DNA of 64,000 bases, from assembly GCA_028278225.1 (NCBI GenBank), contig JANQEU010000075.1, forward strand, positions 310,001 to 374,000, read 5' to 3'. Position 1 is the stretch's first letter, and every line of letters begins with the position of its first letter. This document shows positions 56,373 to 64,000 of the stretch, piece after piece. The stretch comes from Cyclobacteriaceae bacterium (GTDB lineage Bacteria > Bacteroidota > Bacteroidia > Cytophagales > Cyclobacteriaceae). The notes below the pieces were generated by a model. That model did no database searches. It saw only the letters and a list, made by a program, of their open reading frames with translations, and had not been told where the DNA came from. Made by a program: the position numbers and the translations under genes.

Positions 56373-57029
56373 ATGGAAAATCAGACTATTTCAAAGAGAA
56401 AATCGTTCATTTATGTCCTTATCCTGGTTTTTCGCATTTTCTATTTTCTTTTTTGGCTGTCCTCATTCCTTGTATTTATGGTTGCCCTTTATGCCCTGCC
56501 CAGATTAGATATTTCGGTCAAATTATTACAGCCTTTTGAATTCCCGGTTTTATTTACCTATGCTGAAAAAGAAGCGCTTGTTAATTGGTCACCCGATCTG
56601 ACAACAGAGGTACAAATGAATTACGGTATGGGAGTAATCGAAACGGCGACTGTACCCGGTGGATTTTTGTTCGTGTATTGTCTTATCATTTTAGCGAGTT
56701 TGGTTTGCATCATATTATCTATTCGGTATACAATCAGGATCTTGAAGTCGCTCAGGGGAGGTTCTTTCTTTATTGTGGAAAATGGGATAAGATTACGATG
56801 GATCGCAGTGCTAAGTATTGTGGTTTTCATCACGGACAAATTGGGATTGATTGTTTCTTCCAGTTACATGCGCGACAAGCTGGACTATCCTCATCTCAAA
56901 TTCTCAGCCTTCAATTTATATGCAATAGTGAACATTGAAACCATCCTAAGTGCGCTTTTCCTACTGGTAATTGCCGAGGTATTTAGAGTAGGAGCAAAGT
57001 TGAAACAGGAGAATGACTTGACGATCTGA
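56373..57029 (+). CDS. DUF2975 membrane protein
   Basis: ATG 56373 has AAAGG a few bases upstream; the frame upstream of it is low-complexity AT-rich and excluded. The 218 residues have four hydrophobic segments (YVLILVFRIFYFLFWLSSFL, FLFVYCLIILASLVCIILS, LRWIAVLSIVVFITDKLGLIV and ILSALFLLVIAEVFRVG) with GVIETAT-type periplasmic loop. The end, IAEVFRVGAKLKQENDLTI, is the most conserved DUF2975 stretch. These membrane proteins are almost always next to a small HTH regulator, as here (3 bp gap). Function unknown. Confidence 0.85.
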   Translation: MENQTISKRKSFIYVLILVFRIFYFLFWLSSFLVFMVALYALPRLDISVKLLQPFEFPVLFTYAEKEALVNWSPDLTTEVQMNYGMGVIETATVPGGFLFVYCLIILASLVCIILSIRYTIRILKSLRGGSFFIVENGIRLRWIAVLSIVVFITDKLGLIVSSSYMRDKLDYPHLKFSAFNLYAIVNIETILSALFLLVIAEVFRVGAKLKQENDLTI

Positions 57030-57032
57030 CTT

Positions 57033-57245
57033 ATGCCAATCGTAATAAACCTCGATGTGATGCTCGCGAAACGAAAGATGTCCCTCACGGAACTTTCTGA
57101 AAAAGTAGGCATCACCATGTCAAACCTTTCTATTCTAAAAAAAGGGAAAGCAAGAGCTATTCGATTCAGTACGTTAGAGGCAATATGTCAGGTACTGGAC
57201 TGCCAACCAGCTGACATTCTGGAGTATCGATCTGACCAGGATTGA
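57033..57245 (+). CDS. Small XRE-family regulator (YozG-like)
   Basis: A 70-residue helix-turn-helix protein: MPIVINLDVMLAKRKMSLTE, then LSEKVGITMSNLSILKKGKA and ICQVLDCQPADILEY, as in the HTH_26 group that pairs with DUF2975. It probably regulates its own operon, perhaps in response to the membrane partner. Confidence 0.88.
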   Translation: MPIVINLDVMLAKRKMSLTELSEKVGITMSNLSILKKGKARAIRFSTLEAICQVLDCQPADILEYRSDQD

Positions 57246-57279
57246 TTGACAACCATCCAGTGCTTTATTGAAAGAAAGT

Positions 57280-57804
57280 TCACTTCTTCAGGTCGCTCCA
57301 GATACGATTCGTAATTTTCCAATCTCCGGACTCCATTTTCTGGTAAATGGTAATAGCATAAGATTCGGTTTCCCGATCCATTCTAAAATCACCTTTCACG
57401 TAGGTAAAAGACAAATTTCCCCGTTCATATGTATATGCGAAGTCACCCGCTCCCCCTATATCAAGAATCTCAAGGTCGTAAGAATGAATTGTGGTAATGG
57501 AGCCGTCATTTGGGAACCAAAAATTTCTTATGGAATCAAGGCCCTGGATTGGAAGGAGTCCGCTGGGATTAATTACCGAGCTATCTGCATACAGCCCCAG
57601 AACCCTGGCAGAGTCATTGTCCTCCCAGCCTTCAGAATAATCCCTGCAGATCCGCCTTATTTGTTCGATATCCTCATCGGACAAGACCGGGGTTTTCTTT
57701 GACCGCTCCTGCATTTCATTGCAGCAGATCAGGAGGAATAGCAGAAGAATGGGGAAGGGTGAAATCAGTTTCCTGGTGAAGCTAAATAAGCCTTTGGCAA
57801 GCAT
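57280..57804 (-). CDS. NTF2-like (SnoaL/DUF4440) lipoprotein
   Basis: ATG 57804 begins a lipoprotein signal (FPILLLFLLICCNEMQ); the open frame extends further upstream but into the divergent gene and lacks signal features. The 174-residue product has an NTF2-like fold pattern: IRRICRDYSEGWEDNDSARV LGLYADSSVINPSGLLPIQG in two pieces, then FAYTYERGNLSF and ITIYQKMESGDWKITNRIW. Such domains bind small molecules or act as enzymes of unknown specificity. Confidence 0.78.
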   Translation of the reverse strand: MLAKGLFSFTRKLISPFPILLLFLLICCNEMQERSKKTPVLSDEDIEQIRRICRDYSEGWEDNDSARVLGLYADSSVINPSGLLPIQGLDSIRNFWFPNDGSITTIHSYDLEILDIGGAGDFAYTYERGNLSFTYVKGDFRMDRETESYAITIYQKMESGDWKITNRIWSDLKK

Positions 57805-57985
57805 TAATGAAACAACGCAGGTACTTTCCTGAAGGTTGCAACATCCTGAAAGACGTTTTAGGTATTGTACCTTACGGGAAAATTGTATGGTTTGAAAAGG
57901 GTAGATCAAAGTGTGGTTTTGATCCTTGGGTAATTGCAAGTAACTTTTAAAAAACAACCCAATTGATTTTATCAAAATTCCTTTC

Positions 57986-58813
57986 ATGAAGCATATAAGC
58001 ACTTTTCTGGCGTACTTCTGCTTTTTCCACATTACCATAGGTCAGGTCCGGGATGTGAACTGGAAAAGTGAACGGATCGCGGAAGGGATCATTTGGAAAT
58101 ATCATCACTTTCAATCGCTGAATGGTTCAAAACAATTTGTCAGCGTCCTGGAAATCGATCAGAATGACAAATCCCTGGAGGTCGACTTGGCCTTCAGTGA
58201 TAGCACTTTATATCAAACAGAGATCCTTGCAGAAAGTAAAGGTGCGATTGCAGCAGTGAATGCCACCTACTTCAATATGAAAGAAGGAGGCTCCACGAAA
58301 TACCTGAAAGTGGATGACAGGGTCATCAACAAGATCCGTATAGAGGCCGGGAAGGATTATGCGGGCCAGGGTGCGCTTACCATTGATCCTGACAAGCGGG
58401 TAAGGATATTGCGGCGATTGTATTGATGGCATGATGAACTGGTGGAACTGTATGAAGACCTGGTGGCGGCAGGACCATTATTGATCCATGATTCCCGGAT
58501 CCAACTTTTCGAGCAGGATGCTTTTAACCTGTCGCGACATCCTCGCGCTGCTTGCTGCACGACTTCAAATGGAAAATTGATCCTGTTGACTGTTGATGGC
58601 AGATCTTCCGAATCCGGAGGAATGACCATTGATGAGCTGGCTTTATTGATGAAGGACCTGAATTGTGTAAACGCACTGAACCTCGATGGAGGAGGGTCTA
58701 CTACTATGTGGATCAAAGGGAAGGGTGTTGTCAATCATCCCTCGGATAATGGGAAATTTGACCACGAAGGGGCACGTGCGGTGGCCAATGCCATTATAGT
58801 GAAACAAAATTGA
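57986..58813 (+). pseudogene. Phosphodiester glycosidase (NAGPA-like) gene with in-frame TGA
   Basis: A single frame from ATG 57986 to the stop at 58811-58813 encodes a 275-codon NAGPA-type protein interrupted only by TGA at 58424-58426 (codon 147). The first part has a signal peptide (STFLAYFCFFHITIGQ) and KGAIAAVNATYFNMKEGG; after the stop the frame resumes WHDELVELYEDLVAAGPLLI and ends with the family hallmark NALNLDGGGSTTMWIKG and HEGARAVANAI. No base is inserted or lost. Either a recent nonsense mutation, a sequencing error, or stop readthrough. Family members uncover mannose 6-phosphate or cleave related sugar phosphodiesters. Confidence 0.85.
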
Positions 58814-58934
58814 GTGTTAGAGAAAGGAATTTGTAGGTCAGGGCACAATATCCATATACAAACTCACTTTTAGTGAATTTAAATAATTGGAGAGAGAGGT
58901 GTAATCTTAGCATCAGAAGCGTTATCTTTCAATT

Positions 58935-60365
58935 ATGACTGCAATGAAACAAAGGCCCCGCGCATGGGAAAATGATTTCTACCAATGGAATATAGGGCTA
59001 GTGCCGGAAACCATCGAGGTAAACGGGAAGCCGGAACCACATCCTGCTAAAAAATGCGGTGTGTTTGTGGTTCATGGCATGGGTGACCAGGAGTATTTGG
59101 ATACCGCAGCAGGTTTAAGAAATGGATTTGAAATTGCACTGACAAGAATTGTAGAATGGCAGAATGGACGTAGCAAAAAGGATACGAAATTTACCCGGGG
59201 TAGCCTTGGTGACTATGTAAACAAAACGAAAAGACCCATTCCCTCCCCATTTGTATACGGAGGCTACTGGGGTGATTACCAGAATCTCAGGAGGACTTTT
59301 CCCGATACCTGGAAGCGTTTTACGGAGCGGGAAAAAACATTCTTTTCGAAATTGTGGAAATTGCGGCTGACCTCAGCCTTTCGTTCCTTTCGCTGGATCC
59401 TGTGGGAGCAACTGAAATTGTTAAGCCCCAGGGTATTCTTCAAAGTGGGACCGTTCCTGTGGCTGTTGTACCTGATAATGCAGCCTGTTTTACTGGTGGC
59501 CTTTCTATTCATGCTGATCCGCTCACCTAAAATACTTAGTGACTACATCGCAGACGTTCGCTTGTATTGTGATCCCAGAGGGGATGTGGAAAAAGCTACG
59601 GTCCAGCGCATTGATCATAGGGTGGGAGCACAATTCCTTCAAATGCTGGGGCTGGATTGGGACTTTAGAAAGTTGGACAACGACAAATTGATCAAAGTGC
59701 AGAATAAGGCTATTGTATTCGATCGCGTTGTATGGGTGAGCCATAGTCTGGGTACGGTTATCAGTTACAATGTCATGAGTGATCTACTGGCCAGAGCGGG
59801 TGAAATTTCCAGACATGCAAAGGATCCCTCGTATCAGGATCAGCAGGAGGGAGTGCGTAAATTCAGGGAATCTCTGAAGAAGTTCATTACCATGGGGAGC
59901 CCCCTGGATAAAGTTTCATTCTTGTTTGGCGGGAAGGCATTGAAACCATGGCGGAAAGCTGATTTTGAATGGTTCATGGGCGAAAGAGACGCGAGAATAA
60001 AAGAAGGCATCGGCAATTGGTGGACCAATTTTTATCATGTCATGGATCCCGTTTCCGGTGCAATCGGTGAGAAAGAGATATGTGAAGGACATCCACCGTC
60101 AAATTACCACATTGCCCTATGGGGATGGCCGGGACTTGCCCATGTTCAATACTGGAGTGACATTGGAGTGCTGAGATTTATTCTGGGCAGGAGTTATGGG
60201 AAAGACAGCATTACTGACAGGCCACGTAAGAAAAAGCCCCGGCTGCTTCTTACGGTCCTGGCCATGCTGAGCTACCTTACGTTTCTTCTCCTCACTGTTG
60301 GTATAATTTATTTTGCCATATTGTATCGTGCGGAGATCTGGGAGTTTATGAAAGGTCAGTTTTGA
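58935..60365 (+). CDS. Membrane-associated alpha/beta hydrolase (lipase-like)
   Basis: 476 residues. An alpha/beta hydrolase fold starts at GVFVVHGMGDQEYLDTAAGL (oxyanion-type HGMG). The nucleophile elbow is VWVSHSLGTVISYNV, i.e. SHSLG in place of GxSxG, followed by FITMGSPLDKVSFLFGG. Two hydrophobic regions occur: one in the middle (LWLLYLIMQPVLLVAFLFML, about 175-200) and one at the end (LTVLAMLSYLTFLLLTVGII). No signal peptide. A lipid or ester substrate at the membrane is a reasonable guess; the family assignment is by motif only. Confidence 0.72.
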   Translation: MTAMKQRPRAWENDFYQWNIGLVPETIEVNGKPEPHPAKKCGVFVVHGMGDQEYLDTAAGLRNGFEIALTRIVEWQNGRSKKDTKFTRGSLGDYVNKTKRPIPSPFVYGGYWGDYQNLRRTFPDTWKRFTEREKTFFSKLWKLRLTSAFRSFRWILWEQLKLLSPRVFFKVGPFLWLLYLIMQPVLLVAFLFMLIRSPKILSDYIADVRLYCDPRGDVEKATVQRIDHRVGAQFLQMLGLDWDFRKLDNDKLIKVQNKAIVFDRVVWVSHSLGTVISYNVMSDLLARAGEISRHAKDPSYQDQQEGVRKFRESLKKFITMGSPLDKVSFLFGGKALKPWRKADFEWFMGERDARIKEGIGNWWTNFYHVMDPVSGAIGEKEICEGHPPSNYHIALWGWPGLAHVQYWSDIGVLRFILGRSYGKDSITDRPRKKKPRLLLTVLAMLSYLTFLLLTVGIIYFAILYRAEIWEFMKGQF

Positions 60366-60528
60366 AATTGGTGCTGAATTCCCACCGTCGATTAGGTGAT
60401 ACAATTTACCCCCGGATGTACACTCCCATCCTGTCCGTTGAGTTCCATCAAGGTGACTGTGTTATCAAAAGGTATCGGGCACTTTCCAACGTTGTCAGAA
60501 AGACACTGTGAAACAGGGGTAACGATCT

Positions 60529-60921
60529 CTACTTGTCCGGATCAACCCCGTTAGCAATCCACTCAATTCCTACTCTTTCCCAATCTTGCTCGGAAGAAGA
60601 ATCAATATACCTTTCCCATTCATAGATGCCCGTTTGCTGTGCAATCCGTTTAAATTGAAGTTTCGTAATCGAATTATCTACGATTACCACGGAACGAACC
60701 ATGCCCTTCTTCTTATACAATTTTTGTCCCGTTTGCATTTGTTCCTGTGAATCTTTGGGAAGAGGTTTTAGCATTCTCATATCCACGAAAACACCAAAAT
60801 CGCCGGGAGCATTTTCAAGCACTTTTTCTGACTCAGCTACCCAGTTTTCCATTTCTGCGGCCTTAATAAAATCGCTGAATGTGAGTTTGTAGCCGTAGTC
60901 TTTGTTCTCAATTTGATACAT
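60529..60921 (-). CDS. STAS/SEC14-like protein (SpoIIAA-like)
   Basis: 130 residues with the pattern of the SpoIIAA-like STAS family: GYKLTFSDFIKAAEMENWVA, GDFGVFVDMRMLKPLP, MVRSVVIVDNSITKLQF and GIYEWERYIDSS, similar to the YISV-type ending of the group. No serine of the anti-anti-sigma type can be identified. Convergent with the membrane hydrolase gene. Role unknown. Confidence 0.68.
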   Translation of the reverse strand: MYQIENKDYGYKLTFSDFIKAAEMENWVAESEKVLENAPGDFGVFVDMRMLKPLPKDSQEQMQTGQKLYKKKGMVRSVVIVDNSITKLQFKRIAQQTGIYEWERYIDSSSEQDWERVGIEWIANGVDPDK

Positions 60922-61092
60922 GTTATTTGTCTTATGCTCTTTGAATAAGTTTAATTTCTAAAAACAGACAAATACCTTGTGAGATTCTGCTGTAAATTAA
61001 TGTTTCGAAATGAGTTTTCCATAAGTGATGAAGCCAACGGGAAAAACTCATTAATAAAATGTAATTATTTTGACTGAGGGGTTAGCATGTCA

Positions 61093-61125
61093 TTTTGACC
61101 ATTGCCTATGGTCCAGTTTTGACCA
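61093..61125. repeat. Direct repeat and small palindrome upstream of the acetamidase gene
   Basis: TTTTGACCA occurs at 61093-61101 and 61117-61125, and GACCAT/ATGGTC (61097-61102, 61108-61113) form a perfect 6-bp stem between them. It lies about 90 bp before the likely start, suitable for a regulator site. Confidence 0.4.
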
Positions 61126-61215
61126 ATTGGAGAACAGCCGGGATACTTTAAGTTTGGATTGAATATGAAGTACTGCAGATTATTTCATACCTTGAAAAGG
61201 GTAAAAGTTTTTGAG

Positions 61216-62499
61216 ATGAGTACGCAAAAAGAAAGAATTATCATTGGCCGGATTCGGGCCGGAACAGGGCTGATCACATCCCTCATTTTCCTGCTTTTCA
61301 CACTTTGGTCCCGGGATGGCCGGGCACAGAATATTGTTGAGGTGGGGGACCCGGATCAGTTTGCAAACTGCCTGGAGGATCCCGATTGTATAAACAGGCT
61401 GCATCCCGACATTCCGATGGCAGCTCGTGTGAGGCCGGGAGCTACTTTTGTGCTTCACACCCGTAATGCATCCGATTTCAATCTCGATCCGTCTGCAGCG
61501 CCTGATCCGCGTGCCGGGGCAGATGCAATCCCTACGGTTCACCCGCTCACCGGTCCGGTATATATTGAGGGAGCCGAACCTGGTGATATACTAAAAGTAC
61601 GAATTATTGATATTGATCCCGGGCCATGGGCTTACACCTCCATTACCCCTATTGGATTTGTTGCCGATAAGTTTGAGAAACCACTACGCGTCCTGTGGAA
61701 GTTGAACAGGGACTATGCGGTTTCAGATGACCTCCCTGGTATTCGAATTCCAAACCGCAGTTTCCCGGGAGTTGTAACCGTTCTTCCCGGAGCCGAACAA
61801 CTTGAAATGATGCTGGCACGTGAAAAGGCGCTCATGGAGGCAGGAGGCGCCGGTACACCACTTAGTGCCGAATATGCTTCACCGGAAGAAATATGCGGAG
61901 AAAACGGCAGCAAAGCAGACGAATGCCTGAGGACGCTGCCACCGAGGGAACACGGTGGTAATATGGACATCCGATACCTGCAGACCGGTGTTTCAATCTA
62001 TTTGCCATGTTATATCCCGGGATGCGGACTGGCGGTGGGTGACCTTCACTTTGCGCAGGGAGATGGTGAAGTGACAGGAACCGCCCTGGAAATGGACGCC
62101 ACCGTCACCCTGACGACTGAGTTAATCAAAGATGGAAGAAAACTGGGCAATGGCCCGCATTACGAAGGATCATCGACATTACTTGATATACCATCAAGGA
62201 CCTTCTACGCCACTACCGGTTTCCCGGTCAAGAAGAAGGGGGAAGTACCTCCTGATATGAAATACCTTGAATCGGGTAAAGTTGCTGATCTCGAAAATCT
62301 GTCAAAGGATATTTCGCTGGCAGCCAGAAATGCCCTGCTCGAGATGATCGACTACATTTCAGATACCTATGGCTACACGAAGGAACAGGCCTATATCATT
62401 ACATCGGTTGCCGTTGACCTGCGGATTGGTCAACTGGTAGATGCACCCAATGTGGGAGTAACTGCCATCCTGCCCCTGGATATTTTCGAAGAGCGGTAA
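61216..62499 (+). CDS. Exported acetamidase/formamidase family protein
   Basis: FmdA/AmdA family hydrolase, expected to release ammonia from short amides. ATG 61216 (MSTQKERIIIGR) gives a long basic n-region and hydrophobic core (LITSLIFLLFTLWS) ending DGRAQ, i.e. a signal peptide, whereas many FmdA enzymes are cytosolic. Family motifs: DAIPTVHPLTGPVYIEGAEPGD in the first half, REHGGNMDIRYLQTGVSIYLP, GDLHFAQGDGEVTGTALEMDA and the C-terminal ITSVAVDLRIGQLVDAPNVG. 427 residues. An upstream Met at 61159 would place 19 extra residues before the signal and is less likely. Confidence 0.87.
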   Translation: MSTQKERIIIGRIRAGTGLITSLIFLLFTLWSRDGRAQNIVEVGDPDQFANCLEDPDCINRLHPDIPMAARVRPGATFVLHTRNASDFNLDPSAAPDPRAGADAIPTVHPLTGPVYIEGAEPGDILKVRIIDIDPGPWAYTSITPIGFVADKFEKPLRVLWKLNRDYAVSDDLPGIRIPNRSFPGVVTVLPGAEQLEMMLAREKALMEAGGAGTPLSAEYASPEEICGENGSKADECLRTLPPREHGGNMDIRYLQTGVSIYLPCYIPGCGLAVGDLHFAQGDGEVTGTALEMDATVTLTTELIKDGRKLGNGPHYEGSSTLLDIPSRTFYATTGFPVKKKGEVPPDMKYLESGKVADLENLSKDISLAARNALLEMIDYISDTYGYTKEQAYIITSVAVDLRIGQLVDAPNVGVTAILPLDIFEER

Positions 62500-62571
62500 G
62501 AAGTAACAATGTATCCGATCTGCCCGCTTGTGCAAGTTTTAAACTTTCACGAGCACTCCATTTCCTGGATT

Positions 62572-63261
62572 TTACCGCAACAATTTGTCCAATGCCCTTC
62601 CCTTGGTTAACCATGCTATTCCAAAAGCAAAAAGCGCTACGGCTTCACCAATGAAAATGTCGAACTCTGTTATTTCAAATTTGAAAATGAACTCCATGGC
62701 CAGAAAAGCGATGCTCAGCCAGATAATCAGACCGCAAGCCCTGTAGAGTCTCTTTCTCCTTTTTACGAGCCTTTCGGGAAAGCCCTCACCAATTGTCCTG
62801 TAAAACCTAAAATAAGACATCCAGCCTATTATGATAAAAAACAGGCCTGCAGCAATGAGATGGATGGTTTTAACCAATTGAATGCCGTGTTCATAGCAGG
62901 CTAAGTCAGGATCTATGTTTCCACATAGTTTTACAAGTGTGGGAAGCAACGCCACCAGGATCGCCAGGGCACCGGCGATATTCGTTATAAGGTTGTCTTT
63001 GATCCGGTCTTCCACACCTTTGTTCCCTTTATACCCCCTGTATGAGATCAGGAACAATCCAAAAGCCCAAAGTACGCCAACGAAGACATTCCGCATTTTG
63101 GTGTAATAGTAAAGGCTTACTGAGCATTGCACCTGGAGACTACCGGCAAAAATCGAATCGCCGATAATAAGAATGATGGGCAATGAAACCCCCAGGATAC
63201 CAAGTAGGGTTCTTAGCGTCAGAAAGGAGATCACGAGGTTGTTTCCTGAGTTGTTTTCCAT
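62572..63261 (-). CDS. Six-helix integral membrane protein, unknown
   Basis: 229 residues with about six hydrophobic segments: LGILGVSLPIILIIGDSIFA, VFVGVLWAFGLFLISY, IAGALAILVALLPTLV, IHLIAAGLFFIIIGWMSYF, ACGLIIWLSIAFLAMEFIF and FIGEAVALFAFGIAWL. Loops carry QCSVSLYYYTKMRNVF and a Cys pair (LCGNIDPDLAC) that could form a disulfide outside the membrane. The plan resembles DUF998-like proteins, but I cannot assign a family with confidence. Confidence 0.65.
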   Translation of the reverse strand: MENNSGNNLVISFLTLRTLLGILGVSLPIILIIGDSIFAGSLQVQCSVSLYYYTKMRNVFVGVLWAFGLFLISYRGYKGNKGVEDRIKDNLITNIAGALAILVALLPTLVKLCGNIDPDLACYEHGIQLVKTIHLIAAGLFFIIIGWMSYFRFYRTIGEGFPERLVKRRKRLYRACGLIIWLSIAFLAMEFIFKFEITEFDIFIGEAVALFAFGIAWLTKGRALDKLLR

Positions 63262-63410
63262 GGTATTGTTGGTTTGCTTGTAATGATTCCTGTGTTCGGA
63301 AGGACTGTTTATATTTTTCGAACAACTGAAAGATAATGGATAAATCTCACAATGTCAAGGACTTGAGTTTGTGTGTGATGCCACTGCTATCGTAAGTTTC
63401 AAACCTGATG

Positions 63411-64000
63411 TTATTGGCTTAGCTTGAAAATTATGGGTATGACCATGCGGACATTTACTGCCTGTCCTCTTTGCTTACCGGGATTCCATTTAGGTGCCAA
63501 ACGCAATACACGGATTGCTTCCTCATCACAACCTGATCCAATCCCTTTGATCACCTGGATATCCGTGATCTCACCTTGGTCACTGATCACAAACTGCACA
63601 AAGACCTTTCCCTCGGTACCTACGATCCTTGCCTGGTTAGGATATTTAATTTGTTTGCCGAGGTATGTATAAAATGCGTCATAGCCGCCTATTGGCACTG
63701 GCATCACCTCCACGATTCCATCGTATACTTCTATCTTTTCTTCGGGTATTTCTTCAACGGGTGCCCAGTCCAAATCCGGGTCCTCAAACAGATCATTATC
63801 GATGACGATCTCAATGTCTTCTATTTCCTCCTCTTCACTGACTTCTTCAATGACGGGATTAATGATTTTGGGTTTAGGCGGACTGGGTGGTTTGATAACT
63901 GTCCGCTGAATGATGATTTCATCCATCAGATCGATGTTGCTGGCATTGAGGTCTACTTTAGGTCCCTGGATAGACCTCCATTCAAATGCTGTGATTGCCA
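63411..64000 (-). CDS. Energy transducer TonB family protein (partial, N-terminus off window)
   Basis: The frame is open from its stop at 63411 through the right edge (residues ITAFEWRSIQGPKVDLNASN precede the first internal Met). It has a Pro/acidic linker (IKPPSPPKPKIINPVIEE, then an acidic stretch) and a C-terminal TonB domain: YTYLGKQIKYPNQARIVGTE, GKVFVQFVISDQGEITDIQV, GCDEEAIRVLRLAPKWNPGK and VNVRMVIPIIFKL. Anchored in the inner membrane with ExbBD it would energise outer-membrane receptors. The missing N-terminus should contain the membrane helix. Confidence 0.9.
   Translation of the reverse strand, partial: AITAFEWRSIQGPKVDLNASNIDLMDEIIIQRTVIKPPSPPKPKIINPVIEEVSEEEEIEDIEIVIDNDLFEDPDLDWAPVEEIPEEKIEVYDGIVEVMPVPIGGYDAFYTYLGKQIKYPNQARIVGTEGKVFVQFVISDQGEITDIQVIKGIGSGCDEEAIRVLRLAPKWNPGKQRGQAVNVRMVIPIIFKLSQ

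Noticed and set aside
57268-57702. 144-codon plus-strand frame opposite the NTF2-like lipoprotein
   Set aside because: The opposite strand has a lipobox and a coherent fold pattern; this frame has neither.

Overview
This window looks like a chromosomal segment from a marine-type member of the Bacteroidota, most like the Cytophagales. The evidence is the gene families: a TamL-type lipoprotein, DUF1573 and YwqK-repeat proteins, 800-residue MacB/FtsX-like permeases, CocE and tandem amidohydrolase exoenzymes, a TPR-fused histidine kinase and a TonB energy transducer. Several genes also have a TAnnTTTG-type -7 promoter box, and Shine-Dalgarno sequences are scarce. Coding density is high. I saw no rRNA, tRNA, insertion sequence, prophage or CRISPR array.

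Layout. 1-8005: tamL (cut by the left edge), a SpoU rRNA methylase, and four minus-strand genes (trpS, phosphohexomutase, Na/Ca antiporter, pgi) of housekeeping and sugar metabolism. 8106-16737: a DUF1573 protein, an M1 peptidase downstream of gyrB, an LRR protein, a CoA-binding protein and a YwqK-repeat protein. 16844-25039: a glutaryl-CoA dehydrogenase-like enzyme, an FtsX-type permease and two linked amidohydrolases. 25345-26914: a tripartite hipB-hipS-hipT toxin-antitoxin operon whose promoter is flanked by two matching palindromes. 27085-35682: a second permease, a CocE/NonD hydrolase, a gamma-glutamylcyclotransferase, a lipoprotein PQQ dehydrogenase with its own cytochrome c domain, and a small lipoprotein.

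36142-39990 is a nitrogen module: ammonium transporter, outer-membrane porin and type II glutamine synthetase. 40106-43288 is a compact four-gene arsenosugar operon (peroxidase-like protein, ArsS, purine nucleoside phosphorylase, ArsM). The phosphorylase carries Asp at the position that in human PNP is Asn243, which fits a role in removing adenine from an arsenic-bearing adenosine. 43510-54338 holds an aspartyl-protease/PDZ protein, a 14-bp tandem repeat, a class III aminotransferase with a split transketolase, an M28-like peptidase, a response regulator facing a large TPR-PAS-GAF histidine kinase, and a serine hydrolase fused to TPRs. 54641-64000 is a run of lipoproteins, a DUF2975/HTH pair, a phosphodiester glycosidase gene interrupted by an in-frame TGA, a membrane alpha/beta hydrolase, an exported acetamidase/formamidase and a TonB protein cut by the right edge.

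The most notable items are the HipBST-like operon with its double operator, the arsenosugar operon with an apparently adenine-adapted PNP, several hydrolases with altered catalytic or metal-binding residues, and a handful of palindromic or tandem intergenic repeats.
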